Source of the DNA: Diphasiastrum complanatum | Taxonomy: Eukaryota > Streptophyta > Lycopodiopsida > Lycopodiales > Lycopodiaceae | Assembly (NCBI GenBank): GCA_029204225.1 | Contig: CM055104.1 | Location: forward strand, 52,134,294 to 52,198,293 | Length of the DNA: 64,000 bases | Direction: 5' to 3' | Shown: one piece after another, positions 45,083 through 58,120 of the stretch | Layout of the letters: each line of letters starts with the position of its first letter | Position numbering within the stretch: the first letter of the stretch is position 1 | Notes under the pieces: generated by a model | What the model was told of the DNA's origin: nothing | Databases searched by the model: none | Seen by the model: the letters and a program-made list of their open reading frames with translations, nothing else | Program-made: the position numbers and the translations under genes

Positions 45083-47260
45083 GTACATATTTTTTGTTTT
45101 TATGCTCCTCAAGATGCAAGCTAAGTGTGCAAGCTCTTAGTTTATCAAATTATAATTATGTGATTAGTATTATGCAGCGTTTTGTTTTATAGTTTTATAT
45201 TTCGAGACGCATATCGTTATGTTTTTTAACTGTTACTTGGTGTGTGCACTTACGCTTAAAATCTGCATTAGAAGAAAGTATTCTAGGTTCGTAACCGTCA
45301 CGGACAGCCAATATTTGATAACTTTCATCTAAAATATTCCATCTATGTAGAAGTTCAATGAGGGATACCCATATTCTTGTCAGGATGGGCAGACTGGGTA
45401 TGGAAAATTAAATTACTAGCATATGTGGAAAGCTTGCTGAAAGTGTGAGCTTTGACTGGGTAGTGTGCTTGCATTTTGCTCTCCTTGGGATGGTGATCCA
45501 CTTTTCATGGTCATCTACAAAGCATGATGCCAACTTGGATGGCAACGTATTTAAGCCTTATGGAAATTGTTACGAAGACCTGTGCAAAGCTGGATTTCAA
45601 TTTAAACCTATCAGACATAGTCTCACATGTAAGATGCCATCTCATAGGCAGAGGCTCCAAAACTTGAAGTGTGCTATTATCAAGTTTTTAAGATTTTTAC
45701 TATTGGATCTAGCCTTCAAATTATGCGATATGTTTCTGCAAGGAGTGCATGCAGAAGGCATTTTGTGTTAGATTTTGATGACTATTCATCTGCAATCTCA
45801 CATGAATCTTGTTCCTCAAAATGATTGTTATGGAACAGAGTTATTGAAGATTCTGTCAGGTAATTTTCCCCTTGTAGAGGACTTTGAAGAGAACATAACC
45901 TTCTTGCTCAACAATCCACACCTCTGTATCAGGTAATCTTCTCCTCGTAGAGGACTTTGAAAAGAACATAACCTTCTTGCTCAATGATCCATACCACTGT
46001 TAAATTAATATCTTGTGAAAAGGGACCTATAGCAGTTTTCTCCTTCCTATGTCATAGCAAAGGAGACCTGTAAAGTCAATATTGTTCTATGGTCACCTCA
46101 TCATATGATGTAGATGCAAAATCGTACGTTACAAACTCCTCCTAGTATTCCACCTTGCAGTTGAGGTTGGTATTGAGATAGGCTCCTTGGCTCAAGAATC
46201 ATAAATAAACTGTTAGAGAGAGTTTTACTGTTCCCAAGGTTCAGCTCATCAATGCCAGCCTGCAGCAGGCATGATGCAGGGCCATCCATCGGTATATGGT
46301 TGACAGGAGAGACTATGTGCCATTTCACACTAGAGCCATCACCCACATTTTGCACCAATCATGTGCAGGGGGCGAGAAATTTGGGGGCCACTTACCATGC
46401 ATCATGCATGTTTGGCATATAGCCTCGTTCTTAAACCCCATGGTTTACAGTATACTTGCTTTGTGGACAGCCATACAGACAGCAGTCTGTGCATCTGGTT
46501 GCTATGTTGCCCCGACATTAAGAAGGCCTTTCCTCTCTAGTTAGGTTTCAAAAGGTCAATATTGTGCTATCTAAGTGCATGCCAAGGCAAGGCCCAAGGG
46601 ACTACTTTGATTTGTTCGTGGTTGGCCTCCTTGGGAATTCAAATAGCTGCCCTCCGGCTGATCAGTCTTAGAAGTGATTCTTTCATGTTTCCATGAAGAA
46701 TTTCATACATGGAGATGATGTTTTTGTTGTTACTTGTAAGGTTTCTAGCCTTGTCTTAAGTGAGGTGAATTGAATTAGCAGAATCTAGAATAAAGGGGCC
46801 ATAATTAGCTCACCATGCTTGGCCTATCTGGATATTGGAGTTCACAGTTGTTTTGACCAATGATGGGTAATACAATGTGGACGAGAGGCCAAAAACTTAA
46901 ATGCTCAGAGCTAGTTATCAAGGAATATGGTTTCCCTTCAAAACAGAATGCATTCTCAGTAAAGATCCAATTCCTGTGAACAGGTCCTCAGTGTTTGGTG
47001 GTGGTCCTCAGTGCCTGTTGAAGACTCGAATGGGAAGGAATTGTACTATTCATTGGCAATTGTATTTAGTGCACTGATTCCCTGTATCTCAAGTTATTTT
47101 ACCTGTTTGGTTCGATTTGCAATTTGACTGTTATAGCATCAAGAATAGAGACCTGAAAGGGTGGTTACAAGGTTAAGATTATGGTTTACCAATATGTCTA
47201 AATAAGTTCAAGGGTTTGGGTAGACCTGATGTCATTTTTTTGTTTGTGCTTTGATTGCAG
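45083..47260 (+). other. NOMO intron 9; no gene recognised
   Basis: 2.2 kb. The 108-codon ORF at 45445-45771 has no known domain. The only structure is the tandem repeat at 45857-46002. Acceptor gattgcag at 47260. Confidence 0.55.
45857..46002. repeat. 73-bp tandem duplication
   Basis: Two units (45857-45929 and 45930-46002) share caggtaat, gtagaggactttgaa and gaacataaccttcttgctca. Each unit starts with an AG-GTAA pair, i.e. a duplicated splice-like sequence, though there is no sign that it is used. Confidence 0.85.
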
Positions 47261-47389
47261 GTGACAGGATTTTCAGTAGGTGGCCGTGTAGTGGATAGTT
47301 ATGGTCATGGCATAGGCAATGTGAAGTTATTTATTGATGAGACGGAAAGGACAACAACTGATGGAGAAGGGTATTACAAGCTTGATCAG
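47261..47389 (+). CDS. NOMO: NOMO exon 10
   Basis: 43 codons, phase 0/0, donor gtatgt. It encodes VTGFSVGGRVVDSYGHGIGN, then VKLFIDETERTTTDGEGYYK and LDQ. This is the textbook NOMO repeat (VTGFS.GGRVVD..G.GV.GVKI..DG..R..TD.EGYYKLDQ). Confidence 0.97.
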
Positions 47390-48180
47390 GTATGTTACAT
47401 GTACAATAGTTCTAAACATCGAAGTGTTTCATTGGTCAAAATCAATTTTAGTGAGAGATAAACATAGAGAATATCCAGAGCTCATAATATCACCAAGCCA
47501 GAGTGTAGTATGTCCCTTGAGCTAGAGCAAGATTTACAACTAGATCCTTCTATTGTCAAAGCGTCACTAATCTCTCAGATTTACAGCACAGCCTTTGAGT
47601 GTAAGCATACTCAATAGCTTGGTATGACTTTTCCAGCATTTAGGATCATGCTGAGAGATTTGATCTTTGTTCACATGGTTACCAGAAAATTCAAATTGAG
47701 GTATTGCAAGGAAGATTTGAGGTGTTGAAAGGTTTTGGCTGTTTAAATCGAGTAGATCGAAGTTCAAAACATTCTGAGGAAAAGTCAGATTCACGGTTTT
47801 AGACCTTAGATAGCTGAAATTTTTCTCCTTAGACAGATGAGAACTTATGTTTTCATAGTTATATTATTTAACAAGACTCAAATATCCAACATACTACAAC
47901 GTATGTAATTGAGGGGGTGTGATAGTCTTAATCAAACAGAAGTTAAAACTAAAATTTAAAATTGGAGTTCCATTTGAACTTTCATAAGTGAAAAAAGACA
48001 CCTGTGTAACCAATGGGCAAGAATATGGAATAACGGTAAGTTATGAAAAGATTCACAAATATTAGTATCACATAAAGATCAGATATGAGACAACATAGAC
48101 TAATCCCTACAAGAATAGCTCAGAGACATCACATCAGATCATAGCCATGGCCCTACAAGCAATGGAAGGAGAAAACTGAT
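47390..48180 (+). other. NOMO intron 10, left part
   Basis: No coding or mobile-element signal. It ends at the (GA)n tract that tails LINE-D. Confidence 0.55.
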
Positions 48181-48201
48181 GAGAGAGAGAGAGAGAGAGA
48201 G
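48181..48201. repeat. (GA)n tract at the LINE-D 3' end
   Basis: On the LINE strand the element ends gttaataaagc followed by (TC)n. The aataaa just before the tract looks like a polyadenylation signal, but the tail is TC repeats instead of poly-A. Confidence 0.9.
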
Positions 48202-50911
48202 CTTTATTAACGCCTTTTGGGCACCCGTGGGTGCATAAGACCAAAAAGAAAATATGTACAAGCAACAATGAGAGCATCATCCATAGGAGGATGTGGCCGT
48301 AAAATGCTATAAACTAGCTACGAATGAAAGTAGAACAAAGCAGTGTTGTGTGCTAACTTTCTATGCAATAGGTGGCCGAGTGCTGTATTGGATTGAAGAA
48401 CACCTTTTGAGATGCTATTCAAGAGGAGGCCAAGTGTCAACTTTTGGATGTACTTGCTATGTCAATTATAACTCTTGATGATAGGACAAATGAGGATTCA
48501 TATTCAAGGAAAGGTATATTTGTTGAAATAAGCCCCACATCCCAGGCTAGGTATAACAGAAGAACTACAGAAAAAGTACCAATGCCCACAACCCGGGTGG
48601 AGAATAAGTACATATCAGCGAAAGTAAGTGTGAAGTGTAAGCTGAGTGGAGTGTACATTGGGCCCTGATGGAGGCAAGTGGCGACTACATCTGGCCTTTT
48701 TCGCGATGGCACAGGGATAGGAATCTCATCATTGGAGTCATCAACATGTGCTCGAGTCCGAAAGAAGCTAGTGAGAAGTAGCTGCTGGGAGTCTAACCCC
48801 AGGTGATTTGGTATAGGCAGATGAGACTGACAGAGAGTAAGCATCTCACGAACAAGAAGTCCCAAGCAACGAGCATCAAGATAGGAGACAAAATTGTGAA
48901 GTGTATGCGGACCATTGCGAAAGAGACAATAATACCTCCCTTGTATCTCATAATACAACGGACATCTGAGGAGGAAATGGGCTTCATTTTCCACCTCCTA
49001 CAACGAGAACAAGCGACATAGATGACGCTCCCGGGGGATATCCCATGCACCACCGGCCTCAATAGCAAGCTGATGAGAGAAAATGCGCAACTGCCCAAGA
49101 CGATAGCGCAGGTCGTGTGATAGGGGCTGTGAGAGATAGAGCGGCAACAATGGCAAACCAAAAGGATCCAAAGAGAGGAAATGTGTCTGGTAATAGCTCA
49201 GTCGAATGCCGGAAGGTGGAAGGGAGCTCCAAGTTTGCTGCATATATCGACGAAATAAATAGCCTTGGATATATGAATGCGTACCACGAGGAAGATCCAT
49301 GATAGAGATGCCCAGATGTCGTAAGAGATCAGACGCCTGCTGGTACCAGGATAGCTTGGCATGGGAATCAGCTAGGACACGCGAAGAAGTAACCACATCA
49401 ACTATGTATCTATCCAGGTGAGATGCACGAATCTCTTGAATCCGCTGAAGAAAAAGAATAAGGCGGAAAAAGCCCTCAAAGATGATCGGAGGAGTAGCAA
49501 ACTCAGCACATAGGATATCATGAGGGGTGGTGGTCTTGGCACGTATCATGCGACCCAACATAGTGGCCTGAATGCGGGAAATGCCTACCCAGTCCTGGAG
49601 AGAAAGTCTTGGCAACCAGATCTCAGAGTCATACATCACTGCTGGAACCACCCGTGTGTGAAACAACTAGCATCTAGTAGCAGGATCAAAAATATGATTC
49701 ATTGTACAACCACGCTCGAACTGGACCAATGCTGAAAGACCGGAGGAAATGTGTGCAAATGCAACCTGGCGGAAACTAAGAAGGGGCGCAGTAAACAGGA
49801 CTCCCAAGTGAGTATAAGAGGCAACAATGTCAACTTCCTGACCGTCATAGAAGAATTGATAATTGTGAAGACTTTGTCGATTGGTGTTGAAAATCAGGAT
49901 CTCGTCTTTTTTAAGTTAACAGAGAGACCCCAAGCAACACAAAACCGATGTAAGACCTGTAAGTGACACTGCAACCCTTCTGGTGAGGGAGAAAGCATAA
50001 CAATGTCATCAGCATAAAGCAGAATGGCCAGTGGGCAACCATCTCCACCTTCTTCACGAATGAGGCGCTCAAGATCATCAATATAAAGTGCAAACAACGG
50101 AGGGGACAATGGACAGGCCTGCTTGACTCCAACAGTGCTACAGATGGGAGAATACGTGCTAGAACTCTCTCATACAGAGCAACCACTGCCGCGAGAATAG
50201 AGTCGGAAAGCCAAGCTGACGTAGTCTGCTGATCAAAAGATGACGAGGAACAATATCAAAGGCCTCAGAGAGATCAAAGAAACCTGTAAATACCTTCTTG
50301 CCCATATGCTTTGCCTCCTCAATGATAGTACATAGGGTGAGGACATGATTACGAGTGCTATAACCCCGGCGGAAGCCAGCCTGGCCAGTCGCATACAATA
50401 ATCGAGAATCAGCCTCTGCCGTAACGAAGTTCTGGAGAATAGTGGCGTACAACTTGGCCATGGTATGACCAATCATAATAGTGCGATAGTTGTGGACATT
50501 CATGGCATCACCTGCTTTAAGAATGGGGTGAAGGAGATTGGTGGCCCAAGGTATGGGGAAACCATCAACGACAGAGTGGTTGAAACAACGGGCCAGAAAA
50601 GGGGAGGCAAGTTTGGCAACTGGTTTGCGGAGCTCGACTGAAAGGAGGTCAATGTCAGACGTGGTGCTTGAGTTTGCAGATGGTGGCTTCAACCTAGTCA
50701 GGAGCAAAGAGGTCACAGTGGGTAGGACGAGAAGAAAGAGAGATGGAAGGGTGAGCAGTTGTGTATAGGTTGGTTGCATAGTCGACCCAGGATTGAAGAG
50801 GGATGGGTGCAATGGATAGGGGCTTATGAAGAAAGATCCTCCCAAAAGTAGCCGAGGAAGCAGAGTGGAGGGAGCAAAGGAGGTAGGAGGAACGGGAAGA
50901 AAAGGCATCAC
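48202..50911 (-). pseudogene. LINE-D ORF2 3' part: reverse transcriptase to C-terminal zinc region
   Basis: It begins abruptly near 50907 (DAFSSRSSYLLCSL, homologous to the linker before RT in LINE-A). RT follows: LLHPILKAGDAMNVHNYRTI, GQAGFRRGYSTRNHVLTL, TGFFDLSEAFDIVPRHLL, the catalytic LLYADDIVMLSPSPEG (about 50050) and LSVNLKKTRS. Next are the thumb-like VVPAVMYDSEIWLPRLS, PRGTHSYIQGYLFRRYM and LGQLRIFSHQLAIEAGG. A C-terminal zinc region follows (RERHLCRLFS, VENEAHFLLRCPLYYEIQGR) and a tail to about 48440. Several stops and frameshifts break it. It is on the strand opposite the NOMO gene, inside intron 10. Confidence 0.92.
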
Positions 50912-51815
50912 ATTCGGTTTTTGGAACTGCGGCGGCCCTCTCCACCTCTTCTACAACGGCTGATCTTGACACCTATTTGTGTTTGGCTGATTTTCTACTT
51001 TTTGCAGAGACATATGAGTCTTCCACACACCCACTTGTGCACATTTCTGGTTTTTAATGGATTTTTGCTCCACGACCTATGCTACAGGGCAGGATACTTC
51101 GGGCCTTTGGTGGATTTGCATGTTTGTACAGGTCAGTGTATACTCCTTCTATTCGGTTGGTGTCTCAGGATACTTATGGCCGTTACATTTGGCGTCAGAT
51201 TACTGCATCCTAATTGGGGCTGGACCAGGACTTGTTTGTTGCAGTGTGCTACTCTGCTCCCCACACTTTAGTGTTTATGGATTTGGGAAGTGATCCTTTT
51301 TAGGCCCTTTCTGATGGCGTTGCTAGACTCTCTCTACAGGGTTACATATTGCTTGCAGGGGACTTTAACGCACGCACAACCGCTTGCCAGACTGAGTTCT
51401 ATGCTGACAGACTCTCTTATGCCCGTTATTCTCAGGACTCATCAGCGACGGTTACGCTTTTTGGGGAACAGCTCTGAGGTTGGCTCAAGCACACGGTCTC
51501 ATCATCTTTAACGGTCTTCTTCAATGGCCATCCTCCTCTTCATTATTTGGTGGCGGTCACAGCGTAGTGGAATATTTCATTGCATCTCCTGCTTTATTGC
51601 CCTACTTGGCATCCTTCACCATCTCTACTTCGGTCCTCGCTGATCACTCTCTGCTCTACCTCTCCTTCTCCTCAGCGCCAAGTCCGCCTTCTCCTCCACC
51701 TTCCCTCTTTGTTCGACCCACCCGCTATCGTGTATACCTCCTCATCAATCTCTCTGTATCAGGAGTCATCATCAACCTCACTATCCTCTGAGTTTGGATC
51801 AAGCCGTGACCTCCT
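50912..51815 (+). pseudogene. LINE-D endonuclease part, inverted relative to its RT
   Basis: Plus-strand coding, in shifted frames: FGFWNCGG at 50912, TSSTTADLDTYLCLADFLLF with AETYES, then AQAHGLIIFNGLLQWPSS, GGGHSVVEYFIAS, VLADHSLLYLSFS and SISLYQESSSTSL. These are the endonuclease and early linker of the same LINE family (compare LINE-A). Its 5' end abuts the 5' end of the RT part at 50908-50912, and its 3' end points to the (GA)n tract. This is the arrangement left by twin priming. Confidence 0.88.
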
Positions 51816-51841
51816 TGTGATGTGGGGCTGTATTTTAGAGT

Positions 51842-51843
<2 letters not shown>

Positions 51844-51908
<65 letters not shown>
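51844..51908. repeat. (GA)n tract on the far side of LINE-D
   Basis: A 65-bp GA run, with about 25 bp of unassigned sequence between it and the inverted endonuclease part. With 48181-48201 it brackets the whole LINE-D insertion. Confidence 0.95.
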
Positions 51909-51910
<2 letters not shown>

Positions 51911-53777
51911 ATAAACTGAGTAATGAATAACAATGTGTCCTACTTATACCCACAGAGAAGCCCTAAAGGATGCTTCTAGAGGATAAGGTTACTAAAGCTA
52001 AGGTATCATGGGTTTTTGGGTCCCATAAGGACATGTCCTCAATGGTAATGGCCCACTGCCCAAGGGTATACTAGTTAGGGGCTATATACCCAATATCTAA
52101 CTTGGGGTATCATAAGTTGTCATGTTAAAATTTGATGCAAGGTCCAATATGTACAGTGCATGCCATCTTAGAATCTAGAATCTCTAGGAAAATGGTGACA
52201 AAGTATTTTATCTGTCACACTCAATCTGAACATGCTTTCTACCTCGGTCGTCAATGAGCATGGTCAAACAAAGATGCGACAACCTATTATAGGAAAGGCT
52301 TCAATGTAATCAAGTTTGAAAATATGTATGCCAAAATTTGATAGACTACAGTGCTTACAAACAATAAATGTTTTTCAATTTCCCTAATTTCTAGATATAG
52401 ACTTGCAATCTATAAAACGAATATACAATGCCCCTATATAGCAAGCAGAATGATGTGACTGAATCTTAAAAGCATATTCAAATATATGAAAACTATGAAA
52501 TGCCAATGTTGGAATGTCAATCAAAAAATGGTTCAGAGAACTGATGGCGATCTGCTGTTTGAAGGCAATGATGTAAACGTCATTCAAAAAGATGGAAAAG
52601 ATGAAGTCCTTTAAACTTAAAAAATTGAAAAACTCAGTAAGTCAACTTGTGATGATCCAAATGACAAGCTGTGAATTGCATCAGAAGTGGCCTATGTGGG
52701 AAGAACATTGATATAAAGATTGCCTAAGAAGTAAGTAGGAATCAGAAATTGAATAAACTGGGATCTCCAACGTGCTACATTTTGGAACCCAAAATTAGAG
52801 ATGTTTTACATGATCTTGAGCAGTTAATGAAAGAAAGCAAAACATTGAATTAGATTAAAGGGCTGACCATTGTAGAGTGAAAACATGAAAGTGAGGGTTT
52901 TCTTCCAAGCCCACCTATCTGGAAGCAGTCAATTCTACTGCCCCCTGAATTTAAGGATCTAATGACTGTAGAAAGTGATCAGTGCCCTTCTTTGTTTAAA
53001 GAGGCTTTGATACCAAGTTATGACCAAATTTTGAAGCAATGAAGAACCGTTATAGGATTAGATCTACAAATGTACCAAAGAGCTACATAAGTAACCTTAA
53101 GATAATCTAACCTACTCGGTAATATCCAGTAATTCACCTGGGCAATAATGATGCCTTATGGCTACTTTTAGTCGTTGAGGCTCGATTTAGGGCTAGGATT
53201 TGCCAATTAGGGCTTGAGGTTGGTCCAATAACAGTCCCATGACTGATAAATGTCTTAGAAACTCCAAATCAATAAATTAAAGGCCCAATTGCTCAAACGA
53301 TATGGTCTAATGCCCAATATACTATTGGTCCCAAGGTGCTGATTAAAATACTTTATAGCATATATGGTTTGAACACATCATTTATGAACATCATGAATGT
53401 TGCGAGAGAATTAGTTGATGAACCAGAGGACACCATAACAAACTCATTAGTCTAGATGTCCGGAGCCTTTTGCTTATGCTTTATGTTATGATAATCATTT
53501 GCACTGATTATAGAGTCTTGGCTACTCTGCTGCTAAATGACTTTCATGGTACCTGGATTTCATTTTTTTGATGGAATTACCCTAAAATACTTGCTTAACT
53601 TTTGAATTTTTCTATAGCTTGAGGTTGGTCATCACTTTTCTTGCTACTCAAAATTTTATTGTTTATGTGAAGATCATTATGTCAAATACTTATATGGAAA
53701 CTTTGAAGTCAACAATATCTTACTGCTGCATGCTACTTCTTAGCTGGTCTCTGATTTCTTGACTCTTTAATTTCCAG
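51909..53777 (+). other. NOMO intron 10, right part
   Basis: AT-rich intron without recognisable genes or repeats. Acceptor tttccag at 53777. Confidence 0.6.
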
Positions 53778-53849
53778 GTGACTTCAACTCGATACACCAT
53801 TGGAGCAATGAAGGAACATTATACGTTTAGCTCTTTAAATGATTTCATG
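53778..53849 (+). CDS. NOMO: NOMO exon 11
   Basis: 24 codons, phase 0/0, donor gtaagg. It encodes VTSTRYTIGAMKEHYTF and SSLNDFM, matching 'VTS.RYTI.A.KEHY.F..L..FMVLPNMAS'. Confidence 0.95.
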
Positions 53850-56023
53850 GTAAGGATTAGTTAATTGGTTTGCTGTTTATTTTGAAGTTAAGAATGAAGT
53901 ATGTGAAATTGCTTTCTCCTTGGACACCATACAGACATCGATTCTGAGAAAAGAATTTTTTTATACTTAACGATTTAATTCTCCCCAAAGTGCCGTACAT
54001 AGCTTATAACTTTGACAGTAACACATTACATGCATGAATATCAGTACCTGGTTCTTAGCAGCAAGCACTTCTAGGTACTACCATAGTTTTCATGCTATAA
54101 CATCGGGTTCAGGCAACCATATATCGATTGTTTTTTTGTCATTTGTTTGATGTATAGAGTCTATCAAAAACCAATCAGTTGTATATATTAGCTTAGGTTT
54201 TTGTTTTAGTAGCAAAAGGATTTAATATCTTATCTTCTGGAAAAGGTATCCACTCATGACTTCACATCGGAACCACTTGAAAGCTTGGGCAACGTTTTCC
54301 AAGATCCAACCTTTCAAGCTCATATGTCGCCAGAAGTGCTTTTTTAGGATGTGAGAAACATGTACATATGGTATAAAGAGCCGTGCTTCGTCCAAATTGG
54401 TTCAGTTAGGAATTTCCTAGAAGCTTCTTAGAGGTACCTTATGATGCATCATACATGTTAGTTGTACCACTTTAGCAAGTATATAGATTAAAAGCCCGTT
54501 GGGCCTTCATTTGGACTGACAACTTTTCGTAAAAGTGCGGATCCTTCTTATACGATCCTAGAACATAATTTTCAGTTTGAGCATGTTGTCAAAGCATTGT
54601 GTTGGAAACGTAATAGCTTTTTGACCCTTGTACGCACATCATCTCAACTATAAGGATAATTGTATAATCAACCTCAACTTCTTAACGATAAAAATTCATG
54701 ACATTATGGGCGAAAAAATAGAACTAGCACTTCTCTCACACAATGTCCCTTGTATTGCTGCAAAGAGGTTATTTGGGAATAATACCCTTTATATCCGAGT
54801 TGGACATCGCATCTCCTTGCAGTGCATGTCCTTATTTGGCCTGACAACTTGAAGATTATTGATTCTCATGTGATTTTCTGAACATTCTTTCACATTTGTC
54901 CACAAGCTTCCAAAATAAAAATCTCCATTTTAGCTTTGTCTTGGACTTTTGGGGGATAGGACACTAGGATGCTGACCACCCCTTTGGGCTGCCCATACAA
55001 ACTGCCCTTGGTTATCCTTTGTCCTTCTTGCAAGGGCTGGTAGTTTCTTTGAAACTCAGGTTCCAGGATGGAAGAGACCCTGGCTTTCCTTTCTGCCCTT
55101 TTTGCCCCCCTTGTAAGGCTTGAGCACATCTCTTATTTGTTTTTCCTTTCCTTGGAAATCCTAATGCTTTCTGTGTCCAAAAGCTGAAATTACTGTGTCA
55201 TGTTAACTCCTACCATTCTCATACTAGCCATTGGCATTGCTTATGTAAGTCCACTGTCGGCCTCTTCATCTTACAAACATTGAAATACTTTCTAAAGTGA
55301 AACATTTTTAAGATCATAGAGATTTCCTCAGGTATCTTAAGCAAGGGCTCATTATGTACATCAACATAATATTGTCTCGTGGTTCTTCTTTGCCTCAGAG
55401 CAGTCCAGATTCTACTCCTGGAATGCTTTATCATATTCATACCCGTTAGTAACAAATTCTATACAATCATTTAGCTATCACCCATCTTGCTAAAAGTTAG
55501 CTACCTCTTTAAGACTTCAAAAACTATCCCAACAGGCTTGTACGCTCTCAAAATCATTGCAGATTGCTGCATCTTTCAGAATTTAAAGGGGATCACTGCT
55601 GTGCATCTTCTCACAGGTTCTACTGATTTGATGCTTTTTGACCAATCTGAAGTTGTTTTTGCAACCCAAACATGGTTTTAAGGTTTTATTTTGTTTGCTT
55701 TTATTATCGCTCCTTCCAATCGACTTTTTGGCCAAAATCCAGCCAATAAGTTTGCTGGATTACTCGTTGCCCAGCTAATTGTTACCCGACTCTTCTAGAT
55801 AACAATCAAGATATAGATGTGCTGAGGACTGCCATAATCCAATATAGGCAAGATGCAGGTTTGAGGGAAAGCACCTCAAGATCCTGCTTACAAGACAAAC
55901 ACAAAGGAATAACAGTGGAGCAAAACCACCCAACCAATGATCTATTGGACAGAAATACTGACATGTTTATCACTGTTATAACATTCTAGCAATGAATTTT
56001 CTTGTTTGTTTCGTCTTGTACAG
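53850..56023 (+). other. NOMO intron 11; nothing recognised
   Basis: 2.2 kb of AT-rich intron. No mobile-element domain or tandem repeat found. Acceptor gtacag at 56023. Confidence 0.6.
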
Positions 56024-56116
56024 GTTCTTCCTAATATGGCTTCAATTCCTGATCTTAAAGCTATTCGATACCATGTCTGTGGTGTTCTTCGTACCATAAC
56101 AGTTGATGTGGCAAAG
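56024..56116 (+). CDS. NOMO: NOMO exon 12
   Basis: 31 codons, phase 0/0, donor gtgatg. It encodes VLPNMASIPDLKAIRYHVCG and VLRTITVDVAK, matching 'VLPNMAS.PDI.A..YD.CGVVR'. Confidence 0.96.
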
Positions 56117-56336
56117 GTGATGCAATGTGCCATTGCCCCAGCGTGCTTGTTACTTTGTGATCTTAGTTCTTAACTTCTTTCAGTTCCTGCTTTCTCTGTT
56201 TATATAAATTGATGATGCGCTCTCTTAATAGCACTTAGGCTAATGTCACTTAGAGTAAGCAAAATTCCAGAGACTCTTATATCATGGAAATTATTTATGC
56301 TCCCTTCAATATGTGCGTCTTATCTCAATACTGCAG

Positions 56337-56420
56337 AGGCAAGTTGCTCTCACGCATGGGCCAGAGAATGTGAAGCCACAAACAAAGCGAGTGGATCAAA
56401 CTGGGTCTTTTTGTTTTGAG
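56337..56420 (+). CDS. NOMO: NOMO exon 13
   Basis: 28 codons, phase 0/0, after a 220-bp intron, donor gtagtg. It encodes RQVALTHGPENVKPQTKR and VDQTGSFCFE, matching 'KVALTHGP.NVKPQ.K.TD..G.FCFEVPPGEYRLS'. Confidence 0.97.
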
Positions 56421-58109
56421 GTAGTGTTTCATGTACTTTAGTTAGAGTTGCTTGTGAGATTTAATGTTGTTTACTTCAAAACTTTTAGCACCACTTTGGA
56501 GTGTGAAGTGAAGTCTGCGTAAGGTCTAGAATGAAACGTTCGAATATTGCAAATAAGTGTAGTCTCTATGCTTCTTTCAAACATACTTTAATGAACAAAA
56601 TGAGATATTTGTAATGTTTTTGTATGGTGTGTTTGGATGCTTATTTCCTGACCCTGATGTCTGTACTAATGCTTGGTATAATGATGAGTGTCAGGAATGA
56701 TGTTGTCTTCACCATGATACCATCCATTTCCTGTACGAGCTGCTCTTCTTATCAAGCTTACTGGATTTATGGAGAAGAAACCAGATTTTGTTCAACATTA
56801 GAGACCCTGAGTCAGCTCCATTTCTGCAGATCCTTTTAATAATTTTTAGGAGTTTTCCACATATGTACAGTAGCCATCATCGTTTACAAACTTGGACCAC
56901 ATGCGTTATGCTTTGACAAAAGTTTAACCCATTTTTTTTATCACAGATCTTTACTCTCTTTACCTTTGAGCCTGTCTTTTTCTATTGGGAAGTCCACGGT
57001 TGGTAAGGCTCTGTAGTAATGACTACTTGCAGCGTACGGATGACTCAGGCATATAGCATTAAATGAAGTGAGAAGGCTGTCTTTTTAGTCCACACTTTTC
57101 ACGCGAATCGTATCTTCACATTGAGGGCCATTTTGAAGGAGATCAAGAAAGGAGGGTGTTTCTTGACGTCTACTAAGAGGTTTTGAGATTAAGACTACTA
57201 GGGCTCAAGGTCTTAGAGGGCAAGAAGATAGCTTGCTTTGACCTCAAGTTCCTCATCTTGAATCTTGTCATCACATTGAGGGCATCGTTTGGATGCCTAT
57301 GCTAGAGAAGATGTTACAATACTGTTCCGTTGACTGCAAGAAGCTTTTGATCTATTGTGACACTGATAGGCAGTGTTAGATCAGAGAGACGCCTGTTGGT
57401 TACCTGCCCACTTGTCTCTAGGGTTCAAACAGTATAGAGGACTTCTTCATGCTTGACAAGTTGTTGGTATAAGGTTAGTCCAGACCATGAAATGAAAGAC
57501 CACCAAAGATTTCAATAAACTTGACTCTTCGAGCCGAATCATACGTTACTCTAGCCCATAGTAAAATTCACCAAAGCATAGCATCTAAAATAAAAGCCAA
57601 CATCATGCTTTAAACATCAACTGTGTATCCACACAAATCATGCTTTAAACATCAACTGCGTATCCACACAAATATCTGTAAAGTAACTATTAAAAATTGA
57701 CTTCTGTGTAAAAGACTTCTTCTGAGCAGGCTAGAAGCCATCACCGAAAACCAGCACTACGAAATTTCTTATTGAACAAGTAGCAGCTCAAATAAAAATC
57801 AATATCATGCTATCACCACGCAAGGTCACTTGAAGCAATCATCAAATTGGGTTTTTCAAAACAAACTAGGTTCTTGCTATCTAGAAGCCATGACCAAAAA
57901 TCGAGCATCATAAGAACAAACAATGAAGAGCATCTTCACTCAAGGCTACAAGACTAACAACACCACCTTTGCACGTAGCAGCAACAAAACTGGATTACAA
58001 TAAGCAAACATGAGAATTTAAGCATTACCATCATAAATTCATAGCTTACGAAAAGGGCCCAGAAACTCATTATCCAAACACATAGCTCTAAAAAGAACAT
58101 GGCAATCTT
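56421..58109 (+). other. NOMO intron 13, left part
   Basis: No gene recognised. A 36-bp tandem duplication (catgctttaaacatcaactg...) lies at about 57603-57673. Confidence 0.55.
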
Positions 58110-58120
58110 GATGAGAACCA

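Noticed and set aside
45445-45771. 108-codon plus-strand ORF in NOMO intron 9
   Set aside because: Composition looks random, there are no motifs, and the NOMO exons on both sides connect directly.
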